Positions 21,928-32,554 of a stretch of DNA of 64,000 nt are shown here, piece by piece. The stretch is from NCBI GenBank assembly GCA_022539475.1, contig VCMS01000146.1, positions 62,001 through 126,000 of the forward strand, given 5' to 3'. The notes beneath the pieces are model-generated. The model saw only the letters and a list, made by a program, of their open reading frames with translations. It was not told the DNA's origin and did no database searches. Position numbers and translations under genes: made by a program. The stretch is from Gracilaria domingensis (lineage: Eukaryota > Rhodophyta > Florideophyceae > Gracilariales > Gracilariaceae). How positions within the stretch are numbered: position 1 is the first letter of the stretch; every line of letters starts with the position of its first letter.

Positions 21928-23148
21928 TTACAGTATCCTGGTAGCGGCAATACGGTTCAGTAGTCTGTCCGACGTCGCACTCAGTTTTGTTAAAGCATCT
22001 GCAATGTTCGCGAAACCTTGTATCCATCGAAGCGTATCTAGTTCTCGCGACTCAAAGAAATCTCTGATTCTCTGCACCGTCTGCCGGAAACGGTATTCTT
22101 TTCCCTCGTGTAGGGTCGTAATTGTATCAGACAGTGCCTTAGAATCGACATTAAGGATGTCCGAATACTCTTCCCTATTAGAAATAGACTTCAACGCACA
22201 CTTCAGGTTGTATCCACGTTCGTCCGCGTCCCTACATGCCAAGATCTCGGCCCCATATGACGAATGAGAGACACGTTTCTGCTTTAGGCTTTCCCAATCA
22301 ATCAGATGATATGTAGTTGCATCACCATCCATTGTGTGATATCGAATTCCAGTAATAAATCCAGTCTGTCCGTAGTGTTGACGTGAGGTCACATTAAAGG
22401 CTGCATCCGAGAAAGAGATTATCTCAGCCTGTTCGATTGCACCAGGAGGTTTGCGAAAGCATATGAGTGGTCGCAGGTGACGTAACTCAGCTAGGGTAGC
22501 ATTAGCTTCAATGATGTCAGCAACGGTAAAAGATGGTATCTTCTGTTGCATAAAAGATCCCACTACGGTGGCCTGCGGCAAGGCCCCACATCCTAGCCAT
22601 ATGAGCTCTCCCGCCAACTTTCTGTCGGACTTGTCTTCGTGTTGCTGCGCTCGGTCGTTCTTCATGACTTTCCTCGTGCGGCTGAGATTTATCCGACCAA
22701 TCGAGTCAGCGTATTCCTTCATAGAAAGCTTCATGGTACAATCTTTCGATTGAGTAATCGTACATCCATTAAACTTAATTTCATCGTCAATGATCGCTTT
22801 GCTGATATGAAACCAACGTTCAATCTCGGTAGAGAACTTCTTCATTTCTTCCGTTGTTCCAGCCATCAAAAGATCGTCCGTAAGCTTAGCTAGTAAAAGG
22901 ACAATCTTACCCTTCTTGTTTCTTCGAGAGTAAAGCTGACTGACTCCGCATACTCTTTCAAATGCCGTTTCTTCTATCAACCACCTTTCGATGACCGTAG
23001 CCCACTCCAGCCTCACTGATACCGTAAGGGGAGCTTGACTAGCTTCCACAGAACATTGCGCTTTCCGCTCCATTCTCTGGGTGGTCTCACGTACAGGTTC
23101 CGCTTGATAGATCCACTTTGCAAGTACGCTCCTTTTACGTCGATTCAT
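21928..23148 (-). CDS. copia element D: reverse transcriptase C-terminal part and RNase H
   Basis: A 406-codon frame. The RT palm reads KLTDDLLMAGTTEEM (residues about 88-102), equivalent to the copia YVDDLL box with Tyr-Val replaced by Leu-Thr but both Asp kept. The thumb follows with MKEYADSIGRI and LIWLGCGALPQATV. RNase H has IISFSDAAFN, KRVSHSSYGAEILACRDADE, NVDSKALSDTI and WIQGFANIADALTK, so the expected acidic residues are present. Together with the frame at 23504-23145 it makes the RT-RH end of Pol, with a break between the two frames near 23146. It degrades the RNA strand and copies the element in virus-like particles. Confidence 0.9.
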   Translation of the reverse strand: MNRRKRSVLAKWIYQAEPVRETTQRMERKAQCSVEASQAPLTVSVRLEWATVIERWLIEETAFERVCGVSQLYSRRNKKGKIVLLLAKLTDDLLMAGTTEEMKKFSTEIERWFHISKAIIDDEIKFNGCTITQSKDCTMKLSMKEYADSIGRINLSRTRKVMKNDRAQQHEDKSDRKLAGELIWLGCGALPQATVVGSFMQQKIPSFTVADIIEANATLAELRHLRPLICFRKPPGAIEQAEIISFSDAAFNVTSRQHYGQTGFITGIRYHTMDGDATTYHLIDWESLKQKRVSHSSYGAEILACRDADERGYNLKCALKSISNREEYSDILNVDSKALSDTITTLHEGKEYRFRQTVQRIRDFFESRELDTLRWIQGFANIADALTKLSATSDRLLNRIAATRIL

Positions 23149-23504
23149 TCAAGACGAAGGCAAAGGATGGCGGCAAGCGAGAGCAGCATACGGATGACAT
23201 CGAATTGAGCGTTGGAGGAATCGTTCCTGATGTCACCTTTCTCTCGGTCACGGTTGCCCTGTGGGCATAGTCTCGCTTTAAGTCTCTTCAAATCCTTCTC
23301 TTCAGACTTAAACTTGTACACAATGTGCGAGCAAATCACATTTTCAGTCTTCGGCACTGTCTCCTCCGGTACTTCGACATAAGCGTCCTTCCATGCTCGT
23401 TCAATCTCGTCGTTTACGGCCTTATCTAAGATCCATTGCGGTGCACAGTCCATCTTTCTTCGTAGAACTTGCCCGTTGTCAACCATATCATAGATTTCGC
23501 TCAA
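23145..23504 (-). pseudogene. copia element D: reverse transcriptase N-terminal part
   Basis: A 119-codon frame starts at the RT leader (DNGQVLRRKMDCAPQWILDK) and runs through IVYKFKSEEKDLKRLKARLC and DIRNDSSNAQFDVIRMLLSL, matching the RT fingers of element E (RLVPHCNKDQDKDDLRTDSS, then TAQFLTIRLLLSFE). It ends just before the main RT/RNase H frame, so one frameshift separates them. Confidence 0.8.
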
Positions 23505-23633
23505 AACGGATTGTTCGTCAGACTTGAGCTCGATCTCTTTTTCCGGCGTGGGTCCTATTACATTCTCTTGACCAATGTCTTTAGAAGATGAACCTACAAA
23601 AGGTTTCGCAAAAACTGACGAACGCCTTGACGT

Positions 23634-24275
23634 TCATTCTTCACTTCCTTGATCATGATCATCCTCAGGGCCGAAGATATCTAACAAAATTTGCTCGGGG
23701 TCTTCGTTGCTTCCGAATGGTGCTCGTGTTGCTTCTGTGTGAGAATCCTCACTCGGGTCGTTGTGAGCTTCTGCTGGTAAGGCGACAGCAAACATGTCTT
23801 CGAGAACTTCTTCTTGTAGCGTGCGCGCAAGAACACCTTCTGGTGCGAGCCTAATGTGTTCGTATGCAACTGTCATTGGTGGTCCGCTTTTCGAACGTCG
23901 ACATTTAACAAAGAACGGTGTCGCTTCGATGACTGTTGCTTTCACCCATCTGACGGGATCGTTCTGCTTAGAGGTCTTATAGTAAACCCATATAACTGAT
24001 CCTGGTTTAACCGCGTTTGGGGAAATCAAATGGTTGTCATGGGATTTCATGACTTTCTGCAACGCTCGTATTGCTGCGATTCGCTTATGTGTGGTTAGAA
24101 TTTCCTCCGAGACTATACTGGATGGGATGCCGAGAATCGACAGTGAATAACCTCTTGCAAGCTGGAATGCACTAAGTGTTGAGCTTTCGTGAAACAGATT
24201 TGTCAAAAATGACGCGCGAGGAACTAAAGTCTGTGGCGAGGCCGTGGTTGTCTCCTTGCTGATGCGGTCAAACAC
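23634..24275 (-). CDS. copia element D: integrase C-terminal domain
   Basis: A 213-codon frame. It has the helical stretch after the catalytic core (FHESSTLSAFQLARGYSLSI) and VKPGSVIWVYYKTSKQNDPVRW, the usual beta-rich DNA-binding part (WVKATVIEATPFFVKCRR). It ends in an acidic tail leading toward RT. It overlaps the core frame 24744-24268 by a few bases, which implies one frameshift. Confidence 0.8.
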   Translation of the reverse strand: MFDRISKETTTASPQTLVPRASFLTNLFHESSTLSAFQLARGYSLSILGIPSSIVSEEILTTHKRIAAIRALQKVMKSHDNHLISPNAVKPGSVIWVYYKTSKQNDPVRWVKATVIEATPFFVKCRRSKSGPPMTVAYEHIRLAPEGVLARTLQEEVLEDMFAVALPAEAHNDPSEDSHTEATRAPFGSNEDPEQILLDIFGPEDDHDQGSEE

Positions 24276-24744
24276 TGACTAAAAAACCCATTTTTGCGCT
24301 GTATTTTGCCATTCTTAGACAAACATCGAGCAGGGCGAGGTTGTACCTGAATGGAGTGGGCTTTAAGAACCTTCGTGAGAACTGGGTTAGTAAACTCTGG
24401 TCCGCGCTAAAATACTTTGGCGTGCCGTGGTGGTAGATCCACTGCGATTCCAGCTTACTAGAGAGCTTCTTAGCGTTTTTCATTGATACGATCTGGCGTT
24501 CTCCGTAGTTAGTGCCAGCGTCTGCGATGTTTAAAACTTCATACTTCTCACCGAGGACATATACAACGAGAAAGTCCGCTTGAATGGACTGATTGAATGC
24601 TTCGTTCACGTGGCTAATGGAAACCTTCTTACGATGTGCTGGTCTACCCGTCGATGTACATATCACGCAAGCGTCTGCAACTTTGTCGCATGCAGTACCG
24701 AGTTCGCTATATAAAACGTTTGCATCGCGTAGAATGAGCTCCAT
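24268..24744 (-). pseudogene. copia element D: integrase core
   Basis: Zinc-binding end CVICTSTGRP, then SIQADFLVVYVLGEKYEVLN carrying the first catalytic Asp (QAD). HGTPKYFSADQSLLT carries the second (ADQ). The Glu block reads poorly after this, in a changed frame. The arrangement matches element E (QLDFMFVVELGNLPILH). Confidence 0.8.
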
Positions 24745-24749
24745 TTAGT

Positions 24750-25360
24750 CTGCTGTAGCATGCGTAAATCGATGTAGTTTCTTTATTCCATTCAATCCCA
24801 CGGGTAGTCCACGGTTCCCAAGCAGGGTTCTGACACTTGATTGGAGGTGAGTCACAATTTCAATGCGCAGTCTGTCGTTGCCTTGCTCGTCTTTCCTTAC
24901 ATAAGTGAAGAATACGCGCTCTGCTGTGTCCGTTGGGCGTTTGAATTACGTTGGACGGGTCTCGCGATTCATGACGTTAGAATGCTTAAGCAGGTCTAAA
25001 TTAATTATCATTGGTGATGAGGCGTTAACAAGGTCAAAGGTAACTGCTGTGGTCTTTCCGTTAATGTCATTCACAATCATATTCCATGTGCATATCACTG
25101 GTTAGGCATCCGAACCATTCGTGCCCCATCCATGTATGTTTTCGTCTCGCCGTTGATCCAATACAAGCTCAATTCCAAGTGCGTCACACAGAGCAAGGGC
25201 ATCATCAATCCCACCGGTAGAAGTCGGGGCTCCGTCATCGAGAATAGGATTGAGATCAATCAGGAACCGCGATGATCTCAATCCTGAAAAAGCGAGGATG
25301 ACGTTGGCATCTTAACGTCTTCTACCTTTTGTGGGGATTATCTGGCAATGCTGTGACATG
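24750..25360 (-). pseudogene. copia element D: protease region
   Basis: On the minus strand the frame reads FLIDLNPILDDGAPTSTGG (about 25210-25265), consistent with a copia protease D-x-GA site. GIELVLDQRRDENIHGWG follows, then a stop near 25100, after which NGKTTAVTFDLVNASSPMII continues in frame. It lies between the gag zinc knuckle and integrase as expected. Confidence 0.6.
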
Positions 25361-25411
25361 GTTCGTTGTGTAAGCAGGGGCTGATCTCTTGTTACTTTTG
25401 TGTCTCATTTT

Positions 25412-26391
25412 CTGACGGCACTATTCTCGGTCGCGGTACCAATGTCCAAGTTCTCCACACGCACGACAAGGGTTCTCTTCTTTCATTTTCTTAATAAAAT
25501 GTCCCTTGTTCTGTGTGTTATCGCTTCGCTTACCCAGCATAGAAGTTTGAAACTTCTCTTTTGGGGGTGGGACAGAATAGCCTTCAACAGAGTCCACATG
25601 ACTTAACGAAACAGTCACATCTTCCATAGTGAACATCGGTGCGTTGCTTGAAACTTGCTTGGCCTGTAACACTTGCATTTTTTTTCTACTTTAGTCAGTA
25701 AGGCCTGAGCTACAGTGGCATCTTCGACAGTCTCACCACGCAACATCTTCAGCATGAGTTGCATCTCGTCATTAGTAGCATGAACTTCAAAGATTTCTTT
25801 CTTATCATCGGCACTCCCATACTTAGACGTTAGTTGCAGGATTAAACCATTCATTGTTTCCTGAGAGACCTGTGCGTTACGTAGCATTAGAATTGCAAAC
25901 TGTCTACTCGTAGCAGAGTTGAAACCAGGTGAGTGAACTGCATATTCAGCTACAGCCCCATTAAAGCGCGTTGCAAAAAGTGAAACCTTTTCTTCGGGAG
26001 GACGAACGCAGTTGGTAGTAGCAGTCAACAAATTGACCTTACGTTTCACGACTTCTGTTGGGCTATCTTTTGCAATAACATTGAGAATCGACTCTATCAA
26101 AGCTTCATTGTTATCACCACCGTTGATTGCATCCAAAGAGAAATCACTAGATCGTTCGCCTTGATCCAGCAATGCTTGCGATGTGCGATCGCATGAAAGG
26201 TAGGTAAGCTGCCCAGCTCCATTGCACACAGCCTTAGACTTATTGTGTACTTCCGCAAACCTATGCATCATCTTCATCCACATACGAAGGGCCTTGCGGT
26301 CCTGGACTTTGGACGTAACGTTTGTCACAAATTTAGAAGCATTGTTGACATCGCCACCGGATGCAGAGGAGGCAAGCCCCTCTGGGCCCAT
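25412..26391 (-). pseudogene. copia element D: gag
   Basis: The best start is the Met at 26391 (MGPEGLASS), just inside the LTR edge; the upstream part of the frame is LTR. The frame has KVQDRKALRMWMKMMHRFAE, then EEKVSLFATRFNGAVAEYAV and FAILMLRNAQVSQETMNGL, which parallel gag of element E (VSEVLAITLLKNANLSKETL). It ends near 25615. In a shifted frame a zinc knuckle follows, CRACGELGHWYRD (25440-25480), with its last Cys replaced by Arg. Gag packages the element RNA. Confidence 0.8.
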
Positions 26392-26402
26392 AACTGTGAG
26401 AG

Positions 26403-26658
26403 AAACGGCATGATGGTGCGTCATGCCAATCGCGGAGTTACCTAGTCTGGATATTGGTGGCACAAGGTGATTCAGCACAAAAGCTGGGTCGCGCTGCAAC
26501 AGTGCGTTCCTTCTTTACTGGGTTCGGTACGAGGCTCCGGTCTCTTTATGTTCTTCGTTCATGCCCTCTCGCGCATTGATATGGTTCATTTTATGAGCTC
26601 TAAATATCCAATTAGGCCGCGAATTCCATTGTAGGCAATCATCAGTCTACGTCTGACA
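26403..26658 (-). repeat. right (5') LTR of copia element D
   Basis: Matches 21595-21845. In element orientation it starts TGTCAGACGTAG. The edge toward gag is not sharp because similarity continues a few bases past 26403 and no clear primer binding site was found. Confidence 0.75.
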
Positions 26659-27067
26659 ACTGTACACTGGGAGGGTTCTCTGCGAGGAAGGCGTAACTGG
26701 CTGAATTCGTTTCCACTTCCTCAACGGCATGATACTACAAGTTACTTGACGCATATAAACGCTTTGGCCTTACTGAAACGGAACTATTCAGAAGAATCTC
26801 AGAGTTACGGCACCGTTTTGGTTCGCGGATCTATTTCGAAACCGAATTTTCTTGAACAGAATTGGATCCGGATTTCCCACTTGTGGCGTTCAATCCCAAC
26901 TTTCTTGGCTTCCAGTGAGAGCTCTGATGCTCAGGAGTTCTCTGAAATATTGGGTTTGCTCGCAGCGAGCTTAGCTGAAAAGTTATTGTGACTACAATTT
27001 TGGGGCTGCTTCAAAATTCCAGTTTCTTGGTGCGAAGTACGCGGAACCACTTCGGAAGCGTTGAACA
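26659..27067. other. no gene recognised
   Basis: A plus frame at 26746-26991 (81 codons) is open, but its sequence is not recognisable. Confidence 0.3.
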
Positions 27068-27520
27068 CCAAGAAAAGTGATTTGATGTCCGTATGATGTC
27101 CCCCAGATAACCCATATTAGAATTACGAGATCTGAAGATGTTCATTTGATCTCCTAAAGATGTCCATATGATATACGCAAATGATGCTCAGATGATGCAT
27201 GAAGTTTATCCAAATGAAAACCGACCGATACGCATATGATGTACATAGAGATGTACTTTGGATTTTGTGATGTCCAAATGATGAACAGTAGATTTCCGGA
27301 CATCCATGGGACATATATTTGTGCATCATATGAATATCTTTGGAATACTTCTTGTACATCCAAAGGACATGTAAATAACATCAATTAGGCGCAGCCAACG
27401 CGGTACTATGGTATATCTTTCGGATATCCTGGATGCGCAAAAGATATCCAATTGATATCCCATAGATCTCCCAGTTTCTCATCCGATGGACATCTATTGC
27501 GCATCAATTTATTTTGCTGT
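27068..27520. mobile_element. MITE family 1 (copy 1e), 453 bp, inverted
   Basis: Matches copy 1c in the opposite orientation: CCAAGAAAAGTGATTTGATG at the left, GCGCATCAATTTATTTTGCT at the right. ACA lies on both sides (27065-27067 and 27521-27523). The terminal bases are mutated, so this copy is older than 1b or 1c. Confidence 0.8.
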
Positions 27521-27855
27521 ACAGCAATACAATCATTTCTGGAGGTATCATTACTTTAAAAACTAATGTGACAGTAAGCATAAAGTAGCGGCTGATAAGT
27601 ATTTGAGAAGATGTCCACCCACGCAATACATGTATATCTATATATATCATATCATCGATTTTGCTCTTCATCGAATTATTCGTGGCTGCATTTCGTGTGC
27701 GGCGCAAATTTATTAGACGAAGGTCCGAAATTACGAAGCACATAGTTCTGTGCTTGGTGTTTCAGCCTACTTAGCTTAGCCAAAGAGAGGTCCTAGCCGC
27801 TGCCGTAAAGAAGTGAGAGCGGAGATTGTTTTGGAATGTAATCGCACTCTATGAG
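27521..27855. other. AT-rich, no gene recognised
   Basis: Contains a short TA-rich run (27635-27655). Nothing else stands out. Confidence 0.3.
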
Positions 27856-28010
27856 AAAGTTTTGGAAAAAGGATAGTGCAGTTTGAAGTCGGACGGCACC
27901 AATGGAGAACACATGGGTCTAAGACGAATACCGCATTGAGTACGCGCAAACTACGAATGTAACCTTTTTCCTTGGTGTCACATTCACATTAGAAGACGCC
28001 CACTACGCAG
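27856..28010 (+). pseudogene. gypsy gag fragment, uninterrupted paralogue of the 33.4/37.5-kb site
   Basis: GGAAAAAGGATAGTGCA and what follows match 33440-33515. The continuation TTGAGTACGCGC...CACATTAGAAGACG matches 37471-37530. It therefore represents the region without the 4-kb transposon that splits the other copy. Confidence 0.6.
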
Positions 28011-28600
28011 ATGGAGTGCACTTGGAGTGCAGATGATACATCTTCCACTCCATCTGCGCCCACACAGTCCGTACTTGGCCCCCCGCGATATCAGTTTGCA
28101 CTCCATGCGTTCTCAGAATAATGAAATAAACTATTAGAAAAATTAAATTTCCCGCCTTGGGTGCCACATTGGAACGCAAATGGCTTACATTCGGAATTAT
28201 GGCGGAAGGTGAGCATGCCAATATTTGCGCTCCATCTGGACCAAAAAATATCGAAAAACTTTCTTGTAGGGACAACACGAATCAAATTGCGTTTTCTAAG
28301 GCTCTGTTGATGTTCATTTCATTCAGCATCAGTCGAAAAGTGGATCTCTTGTGGCTGCAGAAATAGCTGCTGGGCACAACGACGCATCGGAAGAAGTAGG
28401 AAAGAGGTCTAAAGCATAGACCAGAAGGAAAATTGTTGCGTGTGAAACGATATTTCGAACATTGAGAGAATTTCATATTATTCATAAAGCATTTGGACCT
28501 TGTGATGGAAACTGCGCGTTTTTGATTATGAGAACGAGCTCGAGAACACAAACGGTGAACGCTTGAAAACTGCGTTTGCTATTTGGGTTTTCGCGAGACA
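28011..28600. other. no gene recognised
   Basis: Contains a small inverted repeat around 28007-28065 (GATGGAGTGC against a reversed copy, ACTCCATCTGCGCC). No sustained frame. Confidence 0.3.
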
Positions 28601-28850
28601 CTCTGGCAAAACCCACTGTCATTGAATCATCATGTGGCGGTAAATGAAATTGACGCCTTTCAATAAAATGTAACGGCACTTTCAAGGAGTTAAAAGTTTT
28701 CAAAAACTTTCACTCATGGAACTATCAATAAGTCAGGCCCTTGCTTACGTCTTAGTGACGTTGGTCATGTTTCGCTTACTACAAAACTACTCTTCCTTGC
28801 ACATCTAGTGAATACATTGTTATCTCTCGTTCAAAACATTGTTGTCTGGG
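28601..28850. mobile_element. MITE family 2 (copy 2h), 250 bp
   Basis: Starts CTCTGGCAAAACCC and ends ATTGTTGTCTGGG, with ACA on both sides (28598-28600 and 28851-28853). The left half aligns well with other family-2 copies; the right half is eroded. Confidence 0.75.
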
Positions 28851-29215
28851 ACACCGAGTTCATTGCAAGAAATTTTTATTTCTGCAACATTGATTTAGCT
28901 CGAAGAAAGACAAAACTAGATGTAGATCGAAGGCTGAAAAAGCTCGAATCCCTTAATTCTTTAGTAATTTCCTTTTGAAGGAAGCAATAGTATCCAATAA
29001 GCAATCATTGGTCCGCAACTTGAAGAAATTACTGAGCTTGGCTACGTCTAAATTTTGCTGCTTGTATTTGAGGCAGTTCGTAAACCTCTTTGTTAAGGTA
29101 CGGTATCAAACAGTATCTAAAGGAGATTATGAAGTCCTACATCGCTGATGTACTTCTTTCTTCTCACCCATTGTAGCTAGTGAGCAGCATTTTCACCTCG
29201 CTTCGTTCGCTATTC
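28851..29215. other. no gene recognised
   Basis: AT-rich sequence downstream of the zinc-finger gene; it presumably includes its 3' UTR. Confidence 0.3.
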
Positions 29216-30005
29216 CTATATCTTTCCAACTCCGGTGTGATATAACGCTACATGGGTCTGCAGATCGCTTATGTTTGCAAACAACTTTTTGCAGTAGCAG
29301 CACCGAGCGTCTTTGTTCTTTCCATGAATGTTTATCATATGTTCGCTTAGCTTGCGCTTTGTGGTAAACTGTTTCTGACAAATATTGCACTCTTGTTTCG
29401 TTGCGAGAAGGAAAGAACAGAAATGAATTGAACATGAATGTTAGTATCAAGATTTTGTGTGCTGGATATGATTTGTGTTAAAGCACGAAAGCTTACCAAT
29501 TCTTCTGTCCCTTGATTCATGTGCGCTCGCAAAGCTATAGAAGTCATCAGAACCGATAATGTCCGTTTCAGAATCGTAAAAAAATTAAGAAAATAGTTTT
29601 GTGTCGGTTATTATACCAGAACACTGTTTGTGATGATTATGAAACTTCGTATACGTACTGCCCTCGTAATAGATATTTGTTCGCGTACGTCTTGTGACAT
29701 ACGGGACAATTGAGAGTTGTAACATTTTTGTGATCGGTTCTTTCATGCTTTAGTTCAGGTAAGAAAAGAAACGAAGTATTTTGTCAGCAACTCAGCCTGA
29801 GGTCAGATTCCTATGATTGGCGTAACTTAAAAAGGTATGTATTTATCGTTACCTTTGCTAGGTCGCTTTTAGATGTAAATCTCATGCCACATTTTCTGCA
29901 TATGCACTCATTCTTTTGGGTTTTAGTTGGCTTCGGGGGCGCGGATGATGATGAGCTTCCTTCATCCAGAGTACGTTTTTTGTCACTTTGACAAGATGAT
30001 GCCAT
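29216..30005 (-). CDS. four-finger C2H2 zinc-finger protein, four exons, 151 aa
   Basis: Spliced gene on the minus strand. Exons: 30005-29853, 29747-29659, 29534-29497, 29391-29216 (stop TAG). All three introns (105, 124 and 105 bp) are GT-AG. Two of them interrupt fingers, and only splicing completes those fingers. The 151-aa product has a Ser/Pro-rich N-terminus (residues 1-33), then four fingers, each exactly C-x2-C-x12-H-x4-H: CRKCGMRF...HERTDH, CPVCHKTY...HFASAH, CNICQKQF...HMINIH, CCYCKKLF...HVALYH. No stop or frameshift remains. It is probably a nuclear DNA- or RNA-binding protein. Whether it is a host gene or belongs to a transposon cannot be decided here; it lies among MITEs with no transposase beside it. 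Confidence 0.85.
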
Positions 30006-30687
30006 ATTTCAGCTTGCGAAATCGATATCGACAGGGATCACTGAAAGTTATAGTTTTTAGACACAAATAAGGGTCCTTTAACTTGGAGTCGTGCAGAAGT
30101 GAATTGCTTCGCTTGAAACAAAAAATGCGTCTCAATAAACCTTCCGAGCTATTTAAACGGAATTAAGAGAAAGTACAGAACGAAAATCTTGCATTTTATG
30201 AACACAAACACCGAAAAAGGTTTTTTGAATAGCGTGGGACACCGGCTTAATGCTCTTCTCATAGCACCAAACTTCAGGTGGAAAGGAACTAAGATTCTAC
30301 AGAAAATTGCTGGAAAGCCTTTCGCTCTCTGTGGTGTGCATTTCAGTTGATGAGCGTAGAACTACTTTGATGAAGATTAAAGATTCCAGGCTTCCCAAAA
30401 AGATATTAGGACTCCGAAGACGAAATCTGGTTGGTAGAAGTACAATTCGATATTGAAAAGAAAAGAACTTTGCAAACGTTGTGAGAATAAACGACATGCT
30501 TCTGAGCATTCATTCAAGCCCACTTAACCTTCCATCACCGAAAAATACACCTATACAACTTTTTCGTTCTCTTGATATGAATTGCCAACTACGTGTTACA
30601 ATACAACATTTTCGTAAAGTGAGATTATCATCAGAATTGTGACCTGATTATCACGGTCAAGCTTTTATTATGAATTGTGACACCCAT
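30006..30687. other. promoter side of the zinc-finger gene; otherwise nothing recognised
   Basis: AT-rich. No clear TATA box could be chosen. Short open frames have no recognisable motif. Confidence 0.3.
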
Positions 30688-30933
30688 CTGGGCGAAAACT
30701 GGTGCAATGAAATTTAATTCGAATGTCCTAGGATTTTCATTTCTTGTTCAGTCAATTTTCATTCAGCTTCGTTGCGCGTCATCATGGCCTAAATGCATCG
30801 AAATCTACTGAGAATATACTGAAAGCAAGTTTTCTAAAACATTTGATTCACTGAAGATGCCTTGAGCATTTTCAAAAAGTTGCTTAGATACAGAAAAGTA
30901 ATGAATATTCGATGACGTAAAGTTTTTCCTCGG
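30688..30933. mobile_element. MITE family 3 (copy 3b), 246 bp
   Basis: Ends CTGGGCGAAAACTGG...GTAAAGTTTTTCCTCGG, flanked by CAT and TAT (imperfect). It aligns with copy 3a, including the TCTAAAACATTTGATTCA-type block. Confidence 0.65.
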
Positions 30934-31037
30934 TATTGGAGGCACAGAATTAACCTCAACGTTCCTTCAATGTACGTGACCATGCTCTGTGTCCAGCCGT
31001 CTACCACCAGTAGCAACTCGTCATACGGGATCGTGTC

Positions 31038-31285
31038 CCCAGGCAAAAATTTAGGAACGAAAGATAAAAGAGTATTCTTTAGGTGTGCTAAGAAGAGTAG
31101 TCCTATAGTAAGTGAAACCTGACCAAAGTCATTGAGTTGTAAGCAAGGATCCGACTCACTGATAAGTACATGAGTGTGATTTCTTGAAAAGATTAAATCC
31201 TCGACAGTGCCCCTACAGTTTATTGATAGTCATCAATTTCATTTACCGACGCCTTATGATTCAATAACATTCGGTTTTGCTAGAG
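31038..31285. mobile_element. MITE family 2 (copy 2f), 248 bp
   Basis: Ends CCCAGGCAAAAATTT...GGTTTTGCTAGAG with GTC on both sides (31035-31037 and 31286-31288). Confidence 0.8.
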
Positions 31286-31312
31286 GTCAGGCTGCTTTGC
31301 GTCTCCCTTGAA

Positions 31313-31553
31313 AAGTAGCAAAACCTTTTGACACTGAAGAATCATTGCGCGGTAAATGGAATGACCCTCGTCACTGAATTGTCAATGCAATTTTTATGGA
31401 AGTCTCAGAAGAATCAGACTCGTGGAAACATCAATGAAGCAAAAGCTTTTTTGTTCTTCAATGACAGTTGAATTTTCCCTATTGTTACACAATTCATCTT
31501 GTGTAAAAACCCACCGAAGTCGTTCTTCTCCTTCGTTTAACCAGCTGTGCTTC
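31313..31553. mobile_element. eroded family-2 MITE (copy 2i)
   Basis: Starts AAGTAGCAAAACC and contains TGAAGAATCATTGCGCGGTA, matching the TAGCAAAACCC end of the family. The other end is badly eroded and no duplication was found. Confidence 0.5.
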
Positions 31554-31622
31554 GAGATGTCGGATTAACACAGAGTGCAAGGGCTCCGCCGGCCACATAA
31601 CCGTGTTTTTGGAATGCTCAAG

Positions 31623-31870
31623 CCCCGCGAAAACTCGTGCAATCAAATGTAGTTCGAATATCATACGATTTTCAATTCTTGCTCTGCCGATATCCATTTG
31701 GCCTAGTCCCGCGTCATTATGTCTTCATTGTTTCAAAATCAAAGGAGATTCTTTTGAAATTAATTTTCCGAAAACTTTTAATCCATTAAAAATGAATTGA
31801 GCATCTAAGAAAAAATGCTTAGATACAGACAAGCAAGATGAATATTCAAGGACGGAAAGTTTCGCCTGGG
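31623..31870. mobile_element. MITE family 3 (copy 3a), 248 bp
   Basis: Ends CCCCGCGAAAACTCG...GGAAAGTTTCGCCTGGG with AAG on both sides (31620-31622 and 31871-31873). It is the best preserved copy of this family. Confidence 0.85.
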
Positions 31871-31954
31871 AAGGGCTGTCCAAGGCACTACACGAGCGAG
31901 CTGCATTTCCAGCTCCGTCACCAGGAGCACAGTGGCGTCTACCACCTCGGCACC

Positions 31955-32202
31955 GGCAGGTAAAACTTTCCGTCATTGAAAATCCATTTACTTTTCCGTA
32001 TCTAAGCAAATTTTTGTAGGAGCTCAAGGCATTTTCTAAGGATCAAATGTTTTAGAAATCTTTCTTTTAATAGAATCTCAGTAGATTTTGATGCCATGCG
32101 GACATAATGACGCACGACTCGGCTTAATGAAAAGAAGCAGAACAAAAAGGGAAACTTCTATGATATTCCAATTAAATTTGATTGCACGAGTTTTCCCTGC
32201 GG
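31955..32202. mobile_element. MITE family 3 (copy 3c), inverted
   Basis: Reads GGCAGGTAAAACTTTCC...GCACGAGTTTTCCCTGCGG, the reverse of copy 3a. The target duplication is not clear. The sequence after its right end (32203-32255) resembles that after copy 3d, so the pair may come from a tandem duplication. Confidence 0.65.
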
Positions 32203-32307
32203 AAGCTTCTCCAATGGGAAATGCCTGCGTTCCTCTTCGAATAAATCGCAGTTTTTGCTGTGGCAGACGGATTATTCGGCAAATGACTTAAGTCCTTCGG
32301 TCCACAA

Positions 32308-32554
32308 ACCTGGTAAAACTTTCCGTCATTGAATATTTATTTAACTTTCCGTATCTAAGCAAAATTTTGGAGAAGTTCAAGTCATTTTCAATGGATCAAA
32401 TGTTTTAGAAAAATTGCTTTCAATAGAATCTCAGTAGACTTTGATGCAATGAGGAAATAATGACGCACGACTTCGCCTAATGGAAATGGGCCGAGCAGAA
32501 AATCAAAATCTTATGATATTCGAATTAAATTTGGTTGCACGAGTTTTCGCTCGG
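32308..32554. mobile_element. MITE family 3 (copy 3d), 247 bp
   Basis: Reads ACCTGGTAAAACTTTCC...GCACGAGTTTTCGCTCGG with CAA on both sides (32305-32307 and 32555-32557). Confidence 0.7.

Larger units (their letters stand above)
21846..26402 (-). mobile_element. Ty1/copia LTR retrotransposon D (internal region)
   Basis: In minus orientation the order is gag (26391-25412), protease (25360-24750), integrase (24744-23634), RT and RNase H (23504-21928), then PPT and LTR. Integrase before RT defines copia. The frames are long with few breaks, so this is the least decayed element here. Confidence 0.88.

Noticed and set aside
27521-28600. Functional RNA gene
   Set aside because: Only short inverted words were found; no conserved tRNA, snRNA or rRNA element could be read.
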